A stretch of DNA of 64,000 nt. It comes from Candidatus Gastranaerophilales bacterium. GTDB taxonomy: Bacteria; Cyanobacteriota; Vampirovibrionia; Gastranaerophilales; Gastranaerophilaceae. The notes under the pieces are model-generated. The model was not told the origin of the DNA. It was given only the letters and a program-made list of their open reading frames with translations, and did not search any database. Position numbers and translations under genes: made by a program. The DNA lies in assembly GCA_928722015.1 (NCBI GenBank), contig CAKMWI010000004.1:248001-312000 (forward strand). The letters run 5' to 3'. This document shows positions 50,323-58,800 of this stretch, piece after piece; positions within the stretch are counted from its first letter, which is position 1; each line of letters begins with the position of its first letter.

Positions 50323-52216
50323 TTCTAACCCTATCCATTATTTGTTCAAATTCTTTATCATCAATAGTTTCTTTATCAAGAAGTTCTTTAGATATTTCTT
50401 CAAGCATATCGCGGTTTTCTGTTAATAATTTTTTTGCAAGTTCATATCTTTCATCAACAATATTTTTTATTTCTTCATCAATTTCAAATGCAACTTGTTC
50501 TGAGTAATCTCTTTGATGTCCAAAATCTCTTCCCATAAATACATTTTCTTGATTTTTGCCGTAAGCCATTGGGCCAAGTTTGTCAGACATGCCCCAGGCT
50601 GTAACCATTTTTCTTGCAATATCTGTAACGTTTATTAAATCTTGTGAAGCGCCTGTGCTGACTTTTTCTTTGCCGTAAACAATTTCTTCTGCTGCTCGTC
50701 CGCCTAATGAGACCGCAATTTTAGCAAGTAATTTTGCTTTACTTACGTGTACTCTTTCATCTTTTGGACGGGTCCAGGTTACACCTAGTGCCATACCTCG
50801 CGGAATAATTGAGACTTTGTGTAATTCATTTGCATCCGGTAATAACTTGTCAATCAATGCATGACCTACTTCATGGTAAGAAGTTAATTCTTTATCTTCA
50901 TCAGTAAGAACTTTGCTGCGTTTTTCAACCCCTGCAATAACTCTATCTATGGAAGAATCCACATCATCCATTGTAATTTTGTCTTCACCTTTTCTTGCAG
51001 CTAAAAGGGCTGATTCATTTAGTAAATTTTGTAAATCGGCACCGGTAAAACCAGGTGTTCTTTTTGCTAAAACTTTTAAATCTACGTCTTTATCCAATTT
51101 TTTATTTTTAGCATGAACCTCAAGGATTTGTTCTCTTCCTTTAACATCCGGAGCATTAATATATATTTGTCTGTCAAATCTTCCAGGTCTCAAAAGTGCA
51201 TTATCTAAAATGTCAGGCCTGTTTGTAGCTGCTATTACTATAATATTTGTATTAACATCAAATCCATCCATTTCTACAAGCAATTGATTGAGTGTTTGTT
51301 CTCTTTCATCATGCCCGCCGCCAAGACCGGCACCTCTTTGACGACCCACTGCGTCAATTTCATCTATGAAAATAATACAAGGTTGGTGTTTTTTAGCCTG
51401 TTCAAATAAATCTCTAACACGGCTGGCACCAACACCTACGAACATTTCCACAAAATCGGAACCGGATATTGAGAAAAACGGAACACTTGCTTCTCCAGCA
51501 ACAGCTTTAGCCATAAGTGTTTTACCGGTTCCTGGAGGGCCTACGAGCAATACCCCTTTTGGAATTTTTGCTCCAAGTTTCATATATTTTTCGCCATTTT
51601 TAAGAAAATCTACAATTTCTTCAAGTTCTTTTTTCTCCTCATCAATGCCTGCAACATCTTTAAAGGTTGTTTTTACTTTTGAATCTAATAGCATTTTTGC
51701 TTTACTTTTACCAAAAGACATTGCCTGAGAGCCTCCGGCTTGAATAGCTTTTATCATAAGCCCAAGAGAAATTACTGCAAACAATATAATTATGAATGTT
51801 CCAATATTACCTGCTAATTGATTTGTTTCAGGTGCTTTTTTTACAGTGATATCTGCTTGGGAATTATTTAGTTTGTCCATTAATTCGTTATCATTTGCCG
51901 GGATTTGAACTTTGTATTGATATAGGGGTGCTTGAATATTTTTTGTTTCAGGTGTTAAAAATGGGGATACTGTATTTTTATTAGTAGCCTTCCCTGCTTC
52001 TTTTTGTTGATTTGGCTGTTCTTTTGGAATAGCTATAATCATATCATCATATTTTTCTATTTTAGAAAATTCTTTGTTTTCTAATTTTTGTAAGAAATTT
52101 GTGTATGAAATTTCTGAGGTGCTTGTTGAAGGACCGGTCATAAAAATAGTAGAAATAAAGACCAATACAACAATAGCTAAAATTACATACATACCCATTG
52201 ATTGACTTTTATTCAT
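50303..52216 (-). CDS. ftsH: ATP-dependent zinc metalloprotease FtsH
   Basis: A 637-residue membrane-anchored AAA+ protease that degrades unstable and misassembled membrane and cytosolic proteins. Two transmembrane helices (about 9-28 and 138-157) flank a periplasmic domain of about 110 residues. The AAA+ domain has Walker A GPPGTGKT (226-233), Walker B IIFIDEIDAVG and the SRH with TNRPDILDNALLRPGRFDR. The zinc site is HEVGH (448-452), Val replacing the more common Ala. It is upstream of the AcsD/AcsC-like pair and shares 20 bases with it. Confidence 0.97.
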   Translation of the reverse strand: MNKSQSMGMYVILAIVVLVFISTIFMTGPSTSTSEISYTNFLQKLENKEFSKIEKYDDMIIAIPKEQPNQQKEAGKATNKNTVSPFLTPETKNIQAPLYQYKVQIPANDNELMDKLNNSQADITVKKAPETNQLAGNIGTFIIILFAVISLGLMIKAIQAGGSQAMSFGKSKAKMLLDSKVKTTFKDVAGIDEEKKELEEIVDFLKNGEKYMKLGAKIPKGVLLVGPPGTGKTLMAKAVAGEASVPFFSISGSDFVEMFVGVGASRVRDLFEQAKKHQPCIIFIDEIDAVGRQRGAGLGGGHDEREQTLNQLLVEMDGFDVNTNIIVIAATNRPDILDNALLRPGRFDRQIYINAPDVKGREQILEVHAKNKKLDKDVDLKVLAKRTPGFTGADLQNLLNESALLAARKGEDKITMDDVDSSIDRVIAGVEKRSKVLTDEDKELTSYHEVGHALIDKLLPDANELHKVSIIPRGMALGVTWTRPKDERVHVSKAKLLAKIAVSLGGRAAEEIVYGKEKVSTGASQDLINVTDIARKMVTAWGMSDKLGPMAYGKNQENVFMGRDFGHQRDYSEQVAFEIDEEIKNIVDERYELAKKLLTENRDMLEEISKELLDKETIDDKEFEQIMDRVRSARQSA

Positions 52217-52352
52217 AAAAAATAACCTTTCAAAATATATTAAACTCTCGTGCCTAAATTATACCGTAAACAGGGTTAAAAGTAAATTTATAAATAGGTG
52301 AATATTTTCGGTTTAAATATTATTTAACTAACAATTTTTGCCTAAAATTTAT

Positions 52353-53597
52353 TTATACAATATTTACATATCTTTCAATTTCTTCGTCTGTATTCATTTC
52401 GGTTACAGCAACAAGAATTTTGTTATTGTCAATTTTTAAACCGCCTATAATTTCATGCTCTCTCAGTTTAGCTAAAAATTTATCGGTGTCATCGACTTCA
52501 ATGACAAATTCATTAAAGAAATTTTTATTTAATGTTTTTATCCCTTTTGTCTGAAGTTTCATTGATAATCTATGAGCATTTTTAGAGCTTAAGTATCCGG
52601 CTTGGAAAAATCCTTTTTCTCCCATAACAGATAAGTAAACAGTCGCACATAATCCAATAAGGGCTTGATTTGAGCAAATATTACTTGTTGCTTTTTCTCT
52701 TTTTATATGCTGTTCTCGGGTTTGAATAGTAAGACAAAAAGCTTGTTTCCCTTCTTTGTCAACAGTTCTTCCTGCAAGTCTTCCCGGAAGTTGTCTCATG
52801 AATTTTTCACGGCAGGCCATAAATCCAGCTGTTGGTCCTCCATAATTCATTGGGATGCCAAGTGTTTGTATATCTCCGACTACAATATCTGCGCCAAATT
52901 CGGATGGAGGTTTTAATATAGATAAAGTTGAAGGATCGCAGCATACAACTAGCAAACATTCAACCTTTTCAGGTTCTATTATTTCTCCGTAAAAATTTGG
53001 TGTTTGTATAAGTACACAGGCATAGTCTGCTGTATTTTTTGGAATTTCATCTCTCCATTCTATTTGGATGTTTTGGGCTTCTGCATAGGTATTAATTACC
53101 TGTTTGTATTCAGGATTTAGCGAATTCAGTACACAAACTTTATATTTCTTTGAAATTCTGCAAGCCATTAAAATGCTTTCAGCACAAGCTGTTCCTGCAT
53201 CATAAACTGTTGCGTTGGCAATATCCATACCTGTCAGCCTACAAATCATTGTTTGAAATTCATACATTACCTGGAGTGTTCCTTGTGAAATTTCAGGTTG
53301 ATAGGGGGTATATGCAGTATTAAATTCAAATCGATTTGCAATTTGTGCAATACAAGCCGGGATAAATTTGTTGTAAATTCCTGCCCCAAGAAAACTTGTT
53401 AGGTTTGTATTATTTTTTTTTGATAAGTTTTTTATTGCTCGTTGCGTTTCTAACTCACTTAAACCATCAGGCAAATCAAGACCTGACATTTTTACGGAAT
53501 CTGGTATTTGCTTGAATAAATCTTCAACAGATTGTATTCCGATAGCTTTGCACATTTTTTCTATTGTTTCTTGGTTGTGTACTAAAAAATTTTTCAT
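52353..53597 (-). CDS. gcvPA: Glycine dehydrogenase (decarboxylating) subunit 1
   Basis: GcvPA is the N-terminal half of the split P-protein of the glycine cleavage system, which decarboxylates glycine with pyridoxal phosphate. The 414-residue protein has FLGAGIYNKFIPACI, FNTAYTPYQPEISQGTLQ, YDAGTACAESILMA and GPTAGFMACREKFMRQLPGR, typical of subunit 1. The PLP lysine sits in subunit 2 (GcvPB), which does not follow here: the next gene is ftsH. It lies 2 bases after gcvH. Enzyme activity needs gcvPB from elsewhere in the genome. Confidence 0.95.
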   Translation of the reverse strand: MKNFLVHNQETIEKMCKAIGIQSVEDLFKQIPDSVKMSGLDLPDGLSELETQRAIKNLSKKNNTNLTSFLGAGIYNKFIPACIAQIANRFEFNTAYTPYQPEISQGTLQVMYEFQTMICRLTGMDIANATVYDAGTACAESILMACRISKKYKVCVLNSLNPEYKQVINTYAEAQNIQIEWRDEIPKNTADYACVLIQTPNFYGEIIEPEKVECLLVVCCDPSTLSILKPPSEFGADIVVGDIQTLGIPMNYGGPTAGFMACREKFMRQLPGRLAGRTVDKEGKQAFCLTIQTREQHIKREKATSNICSNQALIGLCATVYLSVMGEKGFFQAGYLSSKNAHRLSMKLQTKGIKTLNKNFFNEFVIEVDDTDKFLAKLREHEIIGGLKIDNNKILVAVTEMNTDEEIERYVNIV

Positions 53598-53599
53598 TA

Positions 53600-53980
53600 T
53601 TATTCCAATTCTTTTTTGTAATCTTCGTATGACATTAAATCTTCAAATTCATCTGCTGGAGCTGTAGATTCTATTTTTACAAGCCAGCCTGTTTCATAGC
53701 AGTCTTCATTAAGTTTTTCAGGTTCATCTGATAATAGGCTGTTAACGGCTATAATTTTTCCGGAAATAGGCATATATATTTCAGAAGCTGCTTTGACAGA
53801 TTCTATATTTGCAAATGAATCTCCTTTTGAATATTCATTACCGATTTCAGGCAACTCTAAAAATACGATATCTCCTAATTGTTCAATTGCATAATCAGTT
53901 AAACCAATAATGAATTCGTTATTTTGCTTTAAAACATATTCATGAGATTTAGAGCAAAGTATTTCATCTTTAAAACCCAT
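53600..53980 (-). CDS. gcvH: Glycine cleavage system H protein
   Basis: GcvH is the lipoyl carrier that shuttles the aminomethyl group between P, T and L proteins. The 126-residue protein begins MGFKDEILCSKSHEY, and the lipoylation site is Lys63 in FANIESVKAASEIYMP. ATG at 53980 is preferred because AAGGAG lies just upstream; a start 18 bases earlier would bury that site. It sits between gcvT and gcvPA. Confidence 0.95.
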   Translation of the reverse strand: MGFKDEILCSKSHEYVLKQNNEFIIGLTDYAIEQLGDIVFLELPEIGNEYSKGDSFANIESVKAASEIYMPISGKIIAVNSLLSDEPEKLNEDCYETGWLVKIESTAPADEFEDLMSYEDYKKELE

Positions 53981-54016
53981 TTTATTTCTCCTTTTCATTA
54001 CCTTTTTTTATTTAAT

Positions 54017-55117
54017 TTATACCTTATTTCTTTTTTGAATAAAAGGTCTTTTAACAATTTTTGCATCATGTAATTTTTCTCTTATCATAACTTGAATAAT
54101 TGCATCTTGGCAAATTTCTTTGTCATTTTTAACATAGGCAAGAGCAATATTTTTTCCTGTACTTGGAGATACTCCTCCGCTTGTTATATTGCCTATTTTT
54201 TCGCCTTTAAAGTATACATCGTATCCATGGCGGGCTATATTTTTATCCATCATTTCAAGTCCGACTAATTTTTTTGATACTCCGTTTGTCAGTTGGCTTA
54301 TAATAATTTCTTTACCATTATAATCAACTTGTTTATCTTTTGGTATTGACCAAGACAGTCCTGCTTCAATCGGGGTTGTATTTTCGTCAAGATCGTTCCC
54401 GTAAAGATGGAGTGCAGCTTCAAGTCTGAGAGTGTCTCTTGCTCCTAATCCTATAGGTTTTATACCGAATTCTTTCCCTTCTTCAAGAATTTTATCCCAT
54501 AAAAATTCAGAAAATTCATTTTCCACTAAAAGTTCAAAACCATCTTCCCCTGTGTATCCTGTACGGGAGGCTAAAAGTTTGATTCCTTCAATAATTGTTG
54601 GTTTTATCGTAAATGATTTTTGTTCTTGTATTTTGTAGCCCATTTTCCGCATTAAATCAATTGCACGAGGTCCTTGTATAGCCAGTAGAGAATAATTATG
54701 TGATTGGTTATCGATTTTTACATTCATACCGCGTTTATTACGGACCATCCAGTTTAAGTCTTCATCAATTCTTGAAGCATTACAAATAACAAGATAATAT
54801 TCTATTCCTAGTTTATAAATTATTAAATCATCAATCAAGCCGCCATTTTTATTTGGCAGTTGGCAATATACAGCTTTTTCGTATGCGAGTTTTTCTATAT
54901 CTTGGGGAACAATTTTGTTTAAAAAAGCGGTCGCATCTTTTCCTGAAATAAAAACTTCACCCATGTGAGAAACATCAAATAATCCTACTGCTTCACGTAC
55001 AGTTTTGTGTTCTTCAATAATGGATGAGTATTGTACAGGCATGTGCCATCCTGCAAAGTCTACCATCTTTGCTCCCAAATTAACATGCTTGTCGTGCAAA
55101 TATGTTTCTTTTACCAT
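54017..55117 (-). CDS. gcvT: Aminomethyltransferase (glycine cleavage T protein)
   Basis: GcvT transfers the aminomethyl carbon to tetrahydrofolate, giving 5,10-methylene-THF and ammonia. The 366-residue protein has VDFAGWHMPVQYSSIIEEH, LFDVSHMGEVFISG, LIDDLIIYKLG, RTGYTGEDGFELL and GARDTLRLEAALHLYGNDL, all conserved. GGGG upstream of the ATG is the likely ribosome binding site. It is the first gene of gcvT-gcvH-gcvPA. I see no glycine riboswitch in the upstream spacer. Confidence 0.97.
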   Translation of the reverse strand: MVKETYLHDKHVNLGAKMVDFAGWHMPVQYSSIIEEHKTVREAVGLFDVSHMGEVFISGKDATAFLNKIVPQDIEKLAYEKAVYCQLPNKNGGLIDDLIIYKLGIEYYLVICNASRIDEDLNWMVRNKRGMNVKIDNQSHNYSLLAIQGPRAIDLMRKMGYKIQEQKSFTIKPTIIEGIKLLASRTGYTGEDGFELLVENEFSEFLWDKILEEGKEFGIKPIGLGARDTLRLEAALHLYGNDLDENTTPIEAGLSWSIPKDKQVDYNGKEIIISQLTNGVSKKLVGLEMMDKNIARHGYDVYFKGEKIGNITSGGVSPSTGKNIALAYVKNDKEICQDAIIQVMIREKLHDAKIVKRPFIQKRNKV

Positions 55118-55221
55118 AATAGAATTCCCCCATAAACTTATTTCTATTTTTTCATATTGGGGTTCATTATGTCAATAATTTATTTAGATAGATTAAATCA
55201 GTTAGTATGTTTATTTTCAAT

Positions 55222-55254
55222 ACTAAACACCGAATAATATATTCGGTGTTTAGT
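55222..55254. terminator. 15-bp hairpin after the DnaJ-like gene
   Basis: ACTAAACACCGAATA pairs exactly with TATTCGGTGTTTAGT around an ATA loop, between the DnaJ-like gene and gcvT (both minus strand). The following T-run is poor, so the efficiency as terminator is uncertain. Confidence 0.6.
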
Positions 55255-55277
55255 TATATTAGAACTTTTGATTAAGA

Positions 55278-56339
55278 TTATAATAATTGTTTATATAAAT
55301 CAATTTGTTTCGAGGTTAATTTTTCAGGAAGTACAATTTTGATTTTAGCATTAAGATTTCCAAAACCTCCTGATTTTTTAGGCAGACCTAAATTTTTTAG
55401 GCGTAATGTTTTTCCTGTAGATGTCATTTTCGGAATTTTAATTGAAATATTTCCATGAAGTGTTGATATTTCTTTTTGACAACCTAAAACGGCTTCTGGT
55501 GGAGTTATTTCAATTTCTTTGGTTAAATCAGAACCTTTAATTTCATATTCAGGGTCTTTTGGTGTTATTATAAGATACAAATCTCCTTTTTGCCCGTAGG
55601 CATCAGTTTTGCCTTCTCCTTTGAGTCTGATTTTTTGACCTTCTTTTATTTCTTTTGGTAATTTTACTTTTATGGATTTATTTTCATGGATTATCCCAGT
55701 ACCTCCGCATGCGCTACAGTAAGTTCCACCTCCAGGACATTGTGTACATTTTCTCATATCGGTGAATTTGACAGATATTGGTGCATCTGAAAATAAATCT
55801 TTTGCTGTAACATTTAAAGTTTTTGTTTCATCAAGTTCTTCTGATTTGGAAGCTGAAGTACGTCTTGCTCGTGAAGTTTGTCTGTTATAAGTTTGTTGAG
55901 AGCCCATAGAGCCAATATCTCCAAAATCAAATCCTGAAAAGTTACTTCTGCCGCCTGCAGCTGCGCCGGCTCCCATCATGTCTCCGAATAGGGAACTGAA
56001 AAAGTCTGAAAACCCTCCCATATCCTGTCCGTTAAAGTTAAATTGTTGATATGCGCCACCTTGACCTGTTCCAAAATTGAAATGCTCAAATCCGGGTGGA
56101 GGTGTATAATCAGCTCCTCCTTGCCAGTTTGCACCTAAGCTATCATATCTTTGTCTTTTTTGTTTATCTCCTAATACTTCGTATGCTTCGTTTATTTCTT
56201 TAAATTTCTCTTCAGCTTCTTTTGTTTTATTCACATCCGGATGAAATTTTCTTGCAAGTTTTCTGTATGCAGACTTAATTTCTGCTTCTGAGGCATCTCT
56301 TTTTATTCCAAGGGTTTCATAATAATCTTTGTACTTCAT
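55278..56339 (-). CDS. DnaJ/CbpA-type Hsp40 co-chaperone
   Basis: A 353-residue J-protein that stimulates DnaK ATPase. The J domain (about 1-68) has HPD at residues 33-35. A Gly/Phe/Ser-rich segment follows (about 75-155, with GDMMGAGAAAGG). A single short zinc-like unit is seen (CTQCPGGGTYCSACGG), in place of the four repeats of full DnaJ, then the C-terminal substrate-binding domains (about 225-353). The reduced zinc region places it between DnaJ and CbpA types. It has no dnaK or grpE neighbour here. Confidence 0.9.
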   Translation of the reverse strand: MKYKDYYETLGIKRDASEAEIKSAYRKLARKFHPDVNKTKEAEEKFKEINEAYEVLGDKQKRQRYDSLGANWQGGADYTPPPGFEHFNFGTGQGGAYQQFNFNGQDMGGFSDFFSSLFGDMMGAGAAAGGRSNFSGFDFGDIGSMGSQQTYNRQTSRARRTSASKSEELDETKTLNVTAKDLFSDAPISVKFTDMRKCTQCPGGGTYCSACGGTGIIHENKSIKVKLPKEIKEGQKIRLKGEGKTDAYGQKGDLYLIITPKDPEYEIKGSDLTKEIEITPPEAVLGCQKEISTLHGNISIKIPKMTSTGKTLRLKNLGLPKKSGGFGNLNAKIKIVLPEKLTSKQIDLYKQLL

Positions 56340-56419
56340 AATTAAATCTCCTACTCTAATGATAATATAAAATAGGAGAAAGTTTTTATTTTTTAATTAT
56401 TTCTTAATTATATTATTGA

Positions 56420-56827
56420 CTAGATATCCTTTAATCTTTCACTCATTTGGAGAATATCGTTTTTTATAAGTTCTATAGAGCCTGAGTTATTTAGGAAATT
56501 CAAGATAGTCTTTTTATTACCTGCTGCTAGAGGGCGTTTATTTTCAATCGTCATGGATGGATGAAGAATAGATATTTCCAAAATATGTTGAGATTTATCA
56601 GCTTCGTCTTGAGAAATATTCATTGCTATGGATTTACAGTGAAGTTTTTTGTTTGGATTTTGAAAATGTTCATTGATTGTTCTATAAAAATGTGTATCAG
56701 AAATTTCGTATTCTGCACGTGTTTTTATTTTATTTAACAAGTTATTTAGTTGATTGTCAAAATCCACAGGTAATTTCCCTTTCAAATGATTTATTGTTTT
56801 GTGTTGTATTTTGTTAAATTTTATCAT
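56420..56827 (-). CDS. Hypothetical partner of the RelA/SpoT-domain protein, 135 residues
   Basis: A 135-residue soluble basic protein with no recognised domain. The first half is helical (VDFDNQLNNLLNKIKTRA), then a beta-strand pair is likely (LHCKSIAMNISQD, HILEISILHPS), and a helical end. AGAGG lies upstream of the ATG. Its start is 35 bases after the stop of the RelA/SpoT-domain gene on the same strand, so they are probably co-transcribed. Many small-alarmone-synthetase toxins have a small neighbouring antitoxin gene, so this could neutralise the upstream protein; that is inference. Confidence 0.55.
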   Translation of the reverse strand: MIKFNKIQHKTINHLKGKLPVDFDNQLNNLLNKIKTRAEYEISDTHFYRTINEHFQNPNKKLHCKSIAMNISQDEADKSQHILEISILHPSMTIENKRPLAAGNKKTILNFLNNSGSIELIKNDILQMSERLKDI

Positions 56828-56862
56828 ATTTACCTCTATTAATCTATAATAAAATATTTGAA

Positions 56863-58302
56863 TTATGCTGCATATTCTATATGCGGAATAAAATTTTCCA
56901 ATTTTTTTGCTTGATCTGCTTTATCTAATTCATATAATTTTTTCATGCTTTCTTCAGATAAAACAGGGTCAAATTTTTTATCAAGTTGAGGTCTTGGAAT
57001 TTTTATACCTAGTTCCGGAGCTCTGTAATAGTCATAAAATTTACTTATATATCTATCGTATTCTTCAGCATCTTCGCCTTTGAGCTTTCGTACTGTATTT
57101 TTGTATGTTTCAAGAATTTTTCCTAAAGTGTTTTTACCTTTTGTAGAATCATATTTAAAGTGCTCATATTCTCCAAATTGTCCGGAGCCTCTTACTTGGA
57201 TTTCTGCAAGTGTTCCATCACTAAGTTTGACATTTATTTGCCCTGTTGTATAGCCGGATGGTTTGATAGCTTCTTTTGCTGATTTGGAGAGTCCTTCAAG
57301 GCCATATTTTGCTAAGTCGATATTTTCAGAACAGGTTATAATATCAAATCTTTCTCCGGTAGCTAGTTGTAATCGTTCAAATTGTCTTATTTGATTGTCA
57401 GAAAAATATGCAATACCATTAACACCTTTATAATTATTCACTTCAGTCATTCTGAGAGGTTTTATATTTGGGTTTGTTTTTAATTCATACAGTAAATCTT
57501 TTCTGATTCCGGCTTGTTCAAGTTGTTCAAAGGTAGTTACTTTTCTATTTAGTGCATCTTTTAGTCCTGACAACATGAATTTTTTAAATGCAGGTTCTGA
57601 ATGTCTTTCCGCAAGAGCTGTTTTTATTGGTTTTGCCAATTTTTCTGCTGTTATACGTTCTGTTTCCGTTAATTTCTCATTATTAAACAACCTTTGTACA
57701 AGGTTTTTTTCAGAAGCGCTAAGAGCTTTGCCTTCTATTTTGATATTGTTAATAGTTTCTGTTACATCTTTAGGTGTTAAATCTTTCAAATGTATTCTGC
57801 CGCCAATAGCATCTTGAATAATTTGAGTTGCATCGTTGTCTGTTTTTATTGTTTTATTACCTTTTATTGTCATTCTTTCAAGTTTTGAAAATATGGAATT
57901 GGCTCCTTTTGCGCGTACAGAAATATCAAAACCATCAAAAATTTCTTTTATTTCTTTTGTTGCAGATGTTTCTGCCGCTTTGTATTTTTGTGCTAATCTT
58001 ACTGATACATTACCAAGTTCTCCGAGTTGTATTACGTCTTTACTTTTTAGTAAATCTGCTGTGATTGGAATTGCAGGATTAGTTAGATGTAATGTCTCAG
58101 GGCGAATTGGCATTGTAATATCAGGTTTTACCCGATATTGAACAACTCCGCTTGTATTTAGCATGGTTTGTTCATTTTTTGCTCCAAAGCTGAGTAATGT
58201 TGAATTTCCCTTTGCTGCTATTTTGGATGCCGGTTTGTATATTAATTCCTCGCTGCGCAATATGTTTTTGGCAGCTTTAAATATTTTTGGTGCAAGAACC
58301 AT
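56863..58302 (-). CDS. RelA/SpoT-like synthetase-domain protein with large insertion
   Basis: A 479-residue protein with the motifs of the alarmone synthetase fold: Arg130-x-Lys132 with Ser136 and Lys140 (VRAKGANSIFSKLER), Asp164 and Arg169 (IIQDAIGGRI), Gly350-Tyr351 (SGYTTGQINV), and Glu367-x-Gln369-x-Arg371 (LAEIQVRGSG), then GEYEHFKYD. These correspond to R-x-K-x3-S-I-x2-K, D-x4-R, G-Y and E-x-Q-x-R of Rel synthetases. About 180 residues, mostly helical, separate the second and third motifs, where canonical enzymes have far fewer. There is no hydrolase, TGS or ACT domain. It could make alarmones or, as toxic small synthetases do, modify nucleotides or tRNA. AGGAG precedes the ATG. Confidence 0.7.
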   Translation of the reverse strand: MVLAPKIFKAAKNILRSEELIYKPASKIAAKGNSTLLSFGAKNEQTMLNTSGVVQYRVKPDITMPIRPETLHLTNPAIPITADLLKSKDVIQLGELGNVSVRLAQKYKAAETSATKEIKEIFDGFDISVRAKGANSIFSKLERMTIKGNKTIKTDNDATQIIQDAIGGRIHLKDLTPKDVTETINNIKIEGKALSASEKNLVQRLFNNEKLTETERITAEKLAKPIKTALAERHSEPAFKKFMLSGLKDALNRKVTTFEQLEQAGIRKDLLYELKTNPNIKPLRMTEVNNYKGVNGIAYFSDNQIRQFERLQLATGERFDIITCSENIDLAKYGLEGLSKSAKEAIKPSGYTTGQINVKLSDGTLAEIQVRGSGQFGEYEHFKYDSTKGKNTLGKILETYKNTVRKLKGEDAEEYDRYISKFYDYYRAPELGIKIPRPQLDKKFDPVLSEESMKKLYELDKADQAKKLENFIPHIEYAA

Positions 58303-58370
58303 TATTTCTCCTAATTATTTATCCCCTATTCTTATATAAAAAATTTTTGATTATAAAAATTGCTTGATTG

Positions 58371-58406
58371 AAAAAAAGATATTACAAAACTGTAATATCT
58401 TTTTTT
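58371..58406 (-). terminator. Intrinsic terminator of the winged-helix gene
   Basis: AAAAAAAGATATTACA pairs with TGTAATATCTTTTTTT around an AAAC loop. On the minus strand it ends the 58434-58658 gene with a T-run of seven. Confidence 0.85.
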
Positions 58407-58433
58407 ATTTATATTGTATGTGTAAATTGGTTA

Positions 58434-58658
58434 TTATCTTAAGCTAACTTTTACAGCAGGTCCTTTTTGTTCGATTTCAACTTTATGTTCTCTAGCTAAC
58501 CAGCCAAGACCTAAATCTGCAAAATTTCCTTTAAGGTCTAATTCTTTTTTCATTTTTGCAAAAGAAGTAGTTCCGTTTTGGCTTAAATAATTGTAGATTT
58601 CTCCAGCTGCAAACCCGATTTGTTCTTCCTGTGATAAAGTTACTTTTTTTGTTGCCAT
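58434..58658 (-). CDS. Winged-helix protein (DUF2582-type)
   Basis: A 74-residue protein that resembles small winged helix-turn-helix proteins of the DUF2582 type: EEQIGFAAGEIYNYLSQNG, SFAKMKKELDLKGNFADLGLGWLAREHKVEIE and a beta wing. ATG at 58658 is chosen since GGAGGAAAG lies immediately upstream. Such proteins may bind DNA or mediate protein contacts; no target is known. It is a single-gene unit with its own terminator, divergent from the helicase gene. Confidence 0.75.
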   Translation of the reverse strand: MATKKVTLSQEEQIGFAAGEIYNYLSQNGTTSFAKMKKELDLKGNFADLGLGWLAREHKVEIEQKGPAVKVSLR

Positions 58659-58800
58659 GATTCTTTCCTCCATAAATGATTGTTCATATAACACTTTTTC
58701 GATAGTTCAATAATAAAGTATTCTCAAATTTTAAACATCATTTTAACAATGTAGTTTTGAGCGAATTTTATGCTAAAATACATTATAAGGAGTATTGATT

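Noticed and set aside
55118..55277. Possible glycine riboswitch before gcvT
   Set aside because: The spacer is short, AT-rich and lacks the paired purine-rich aptamer cores; only a terminator-like hairpin is seen.
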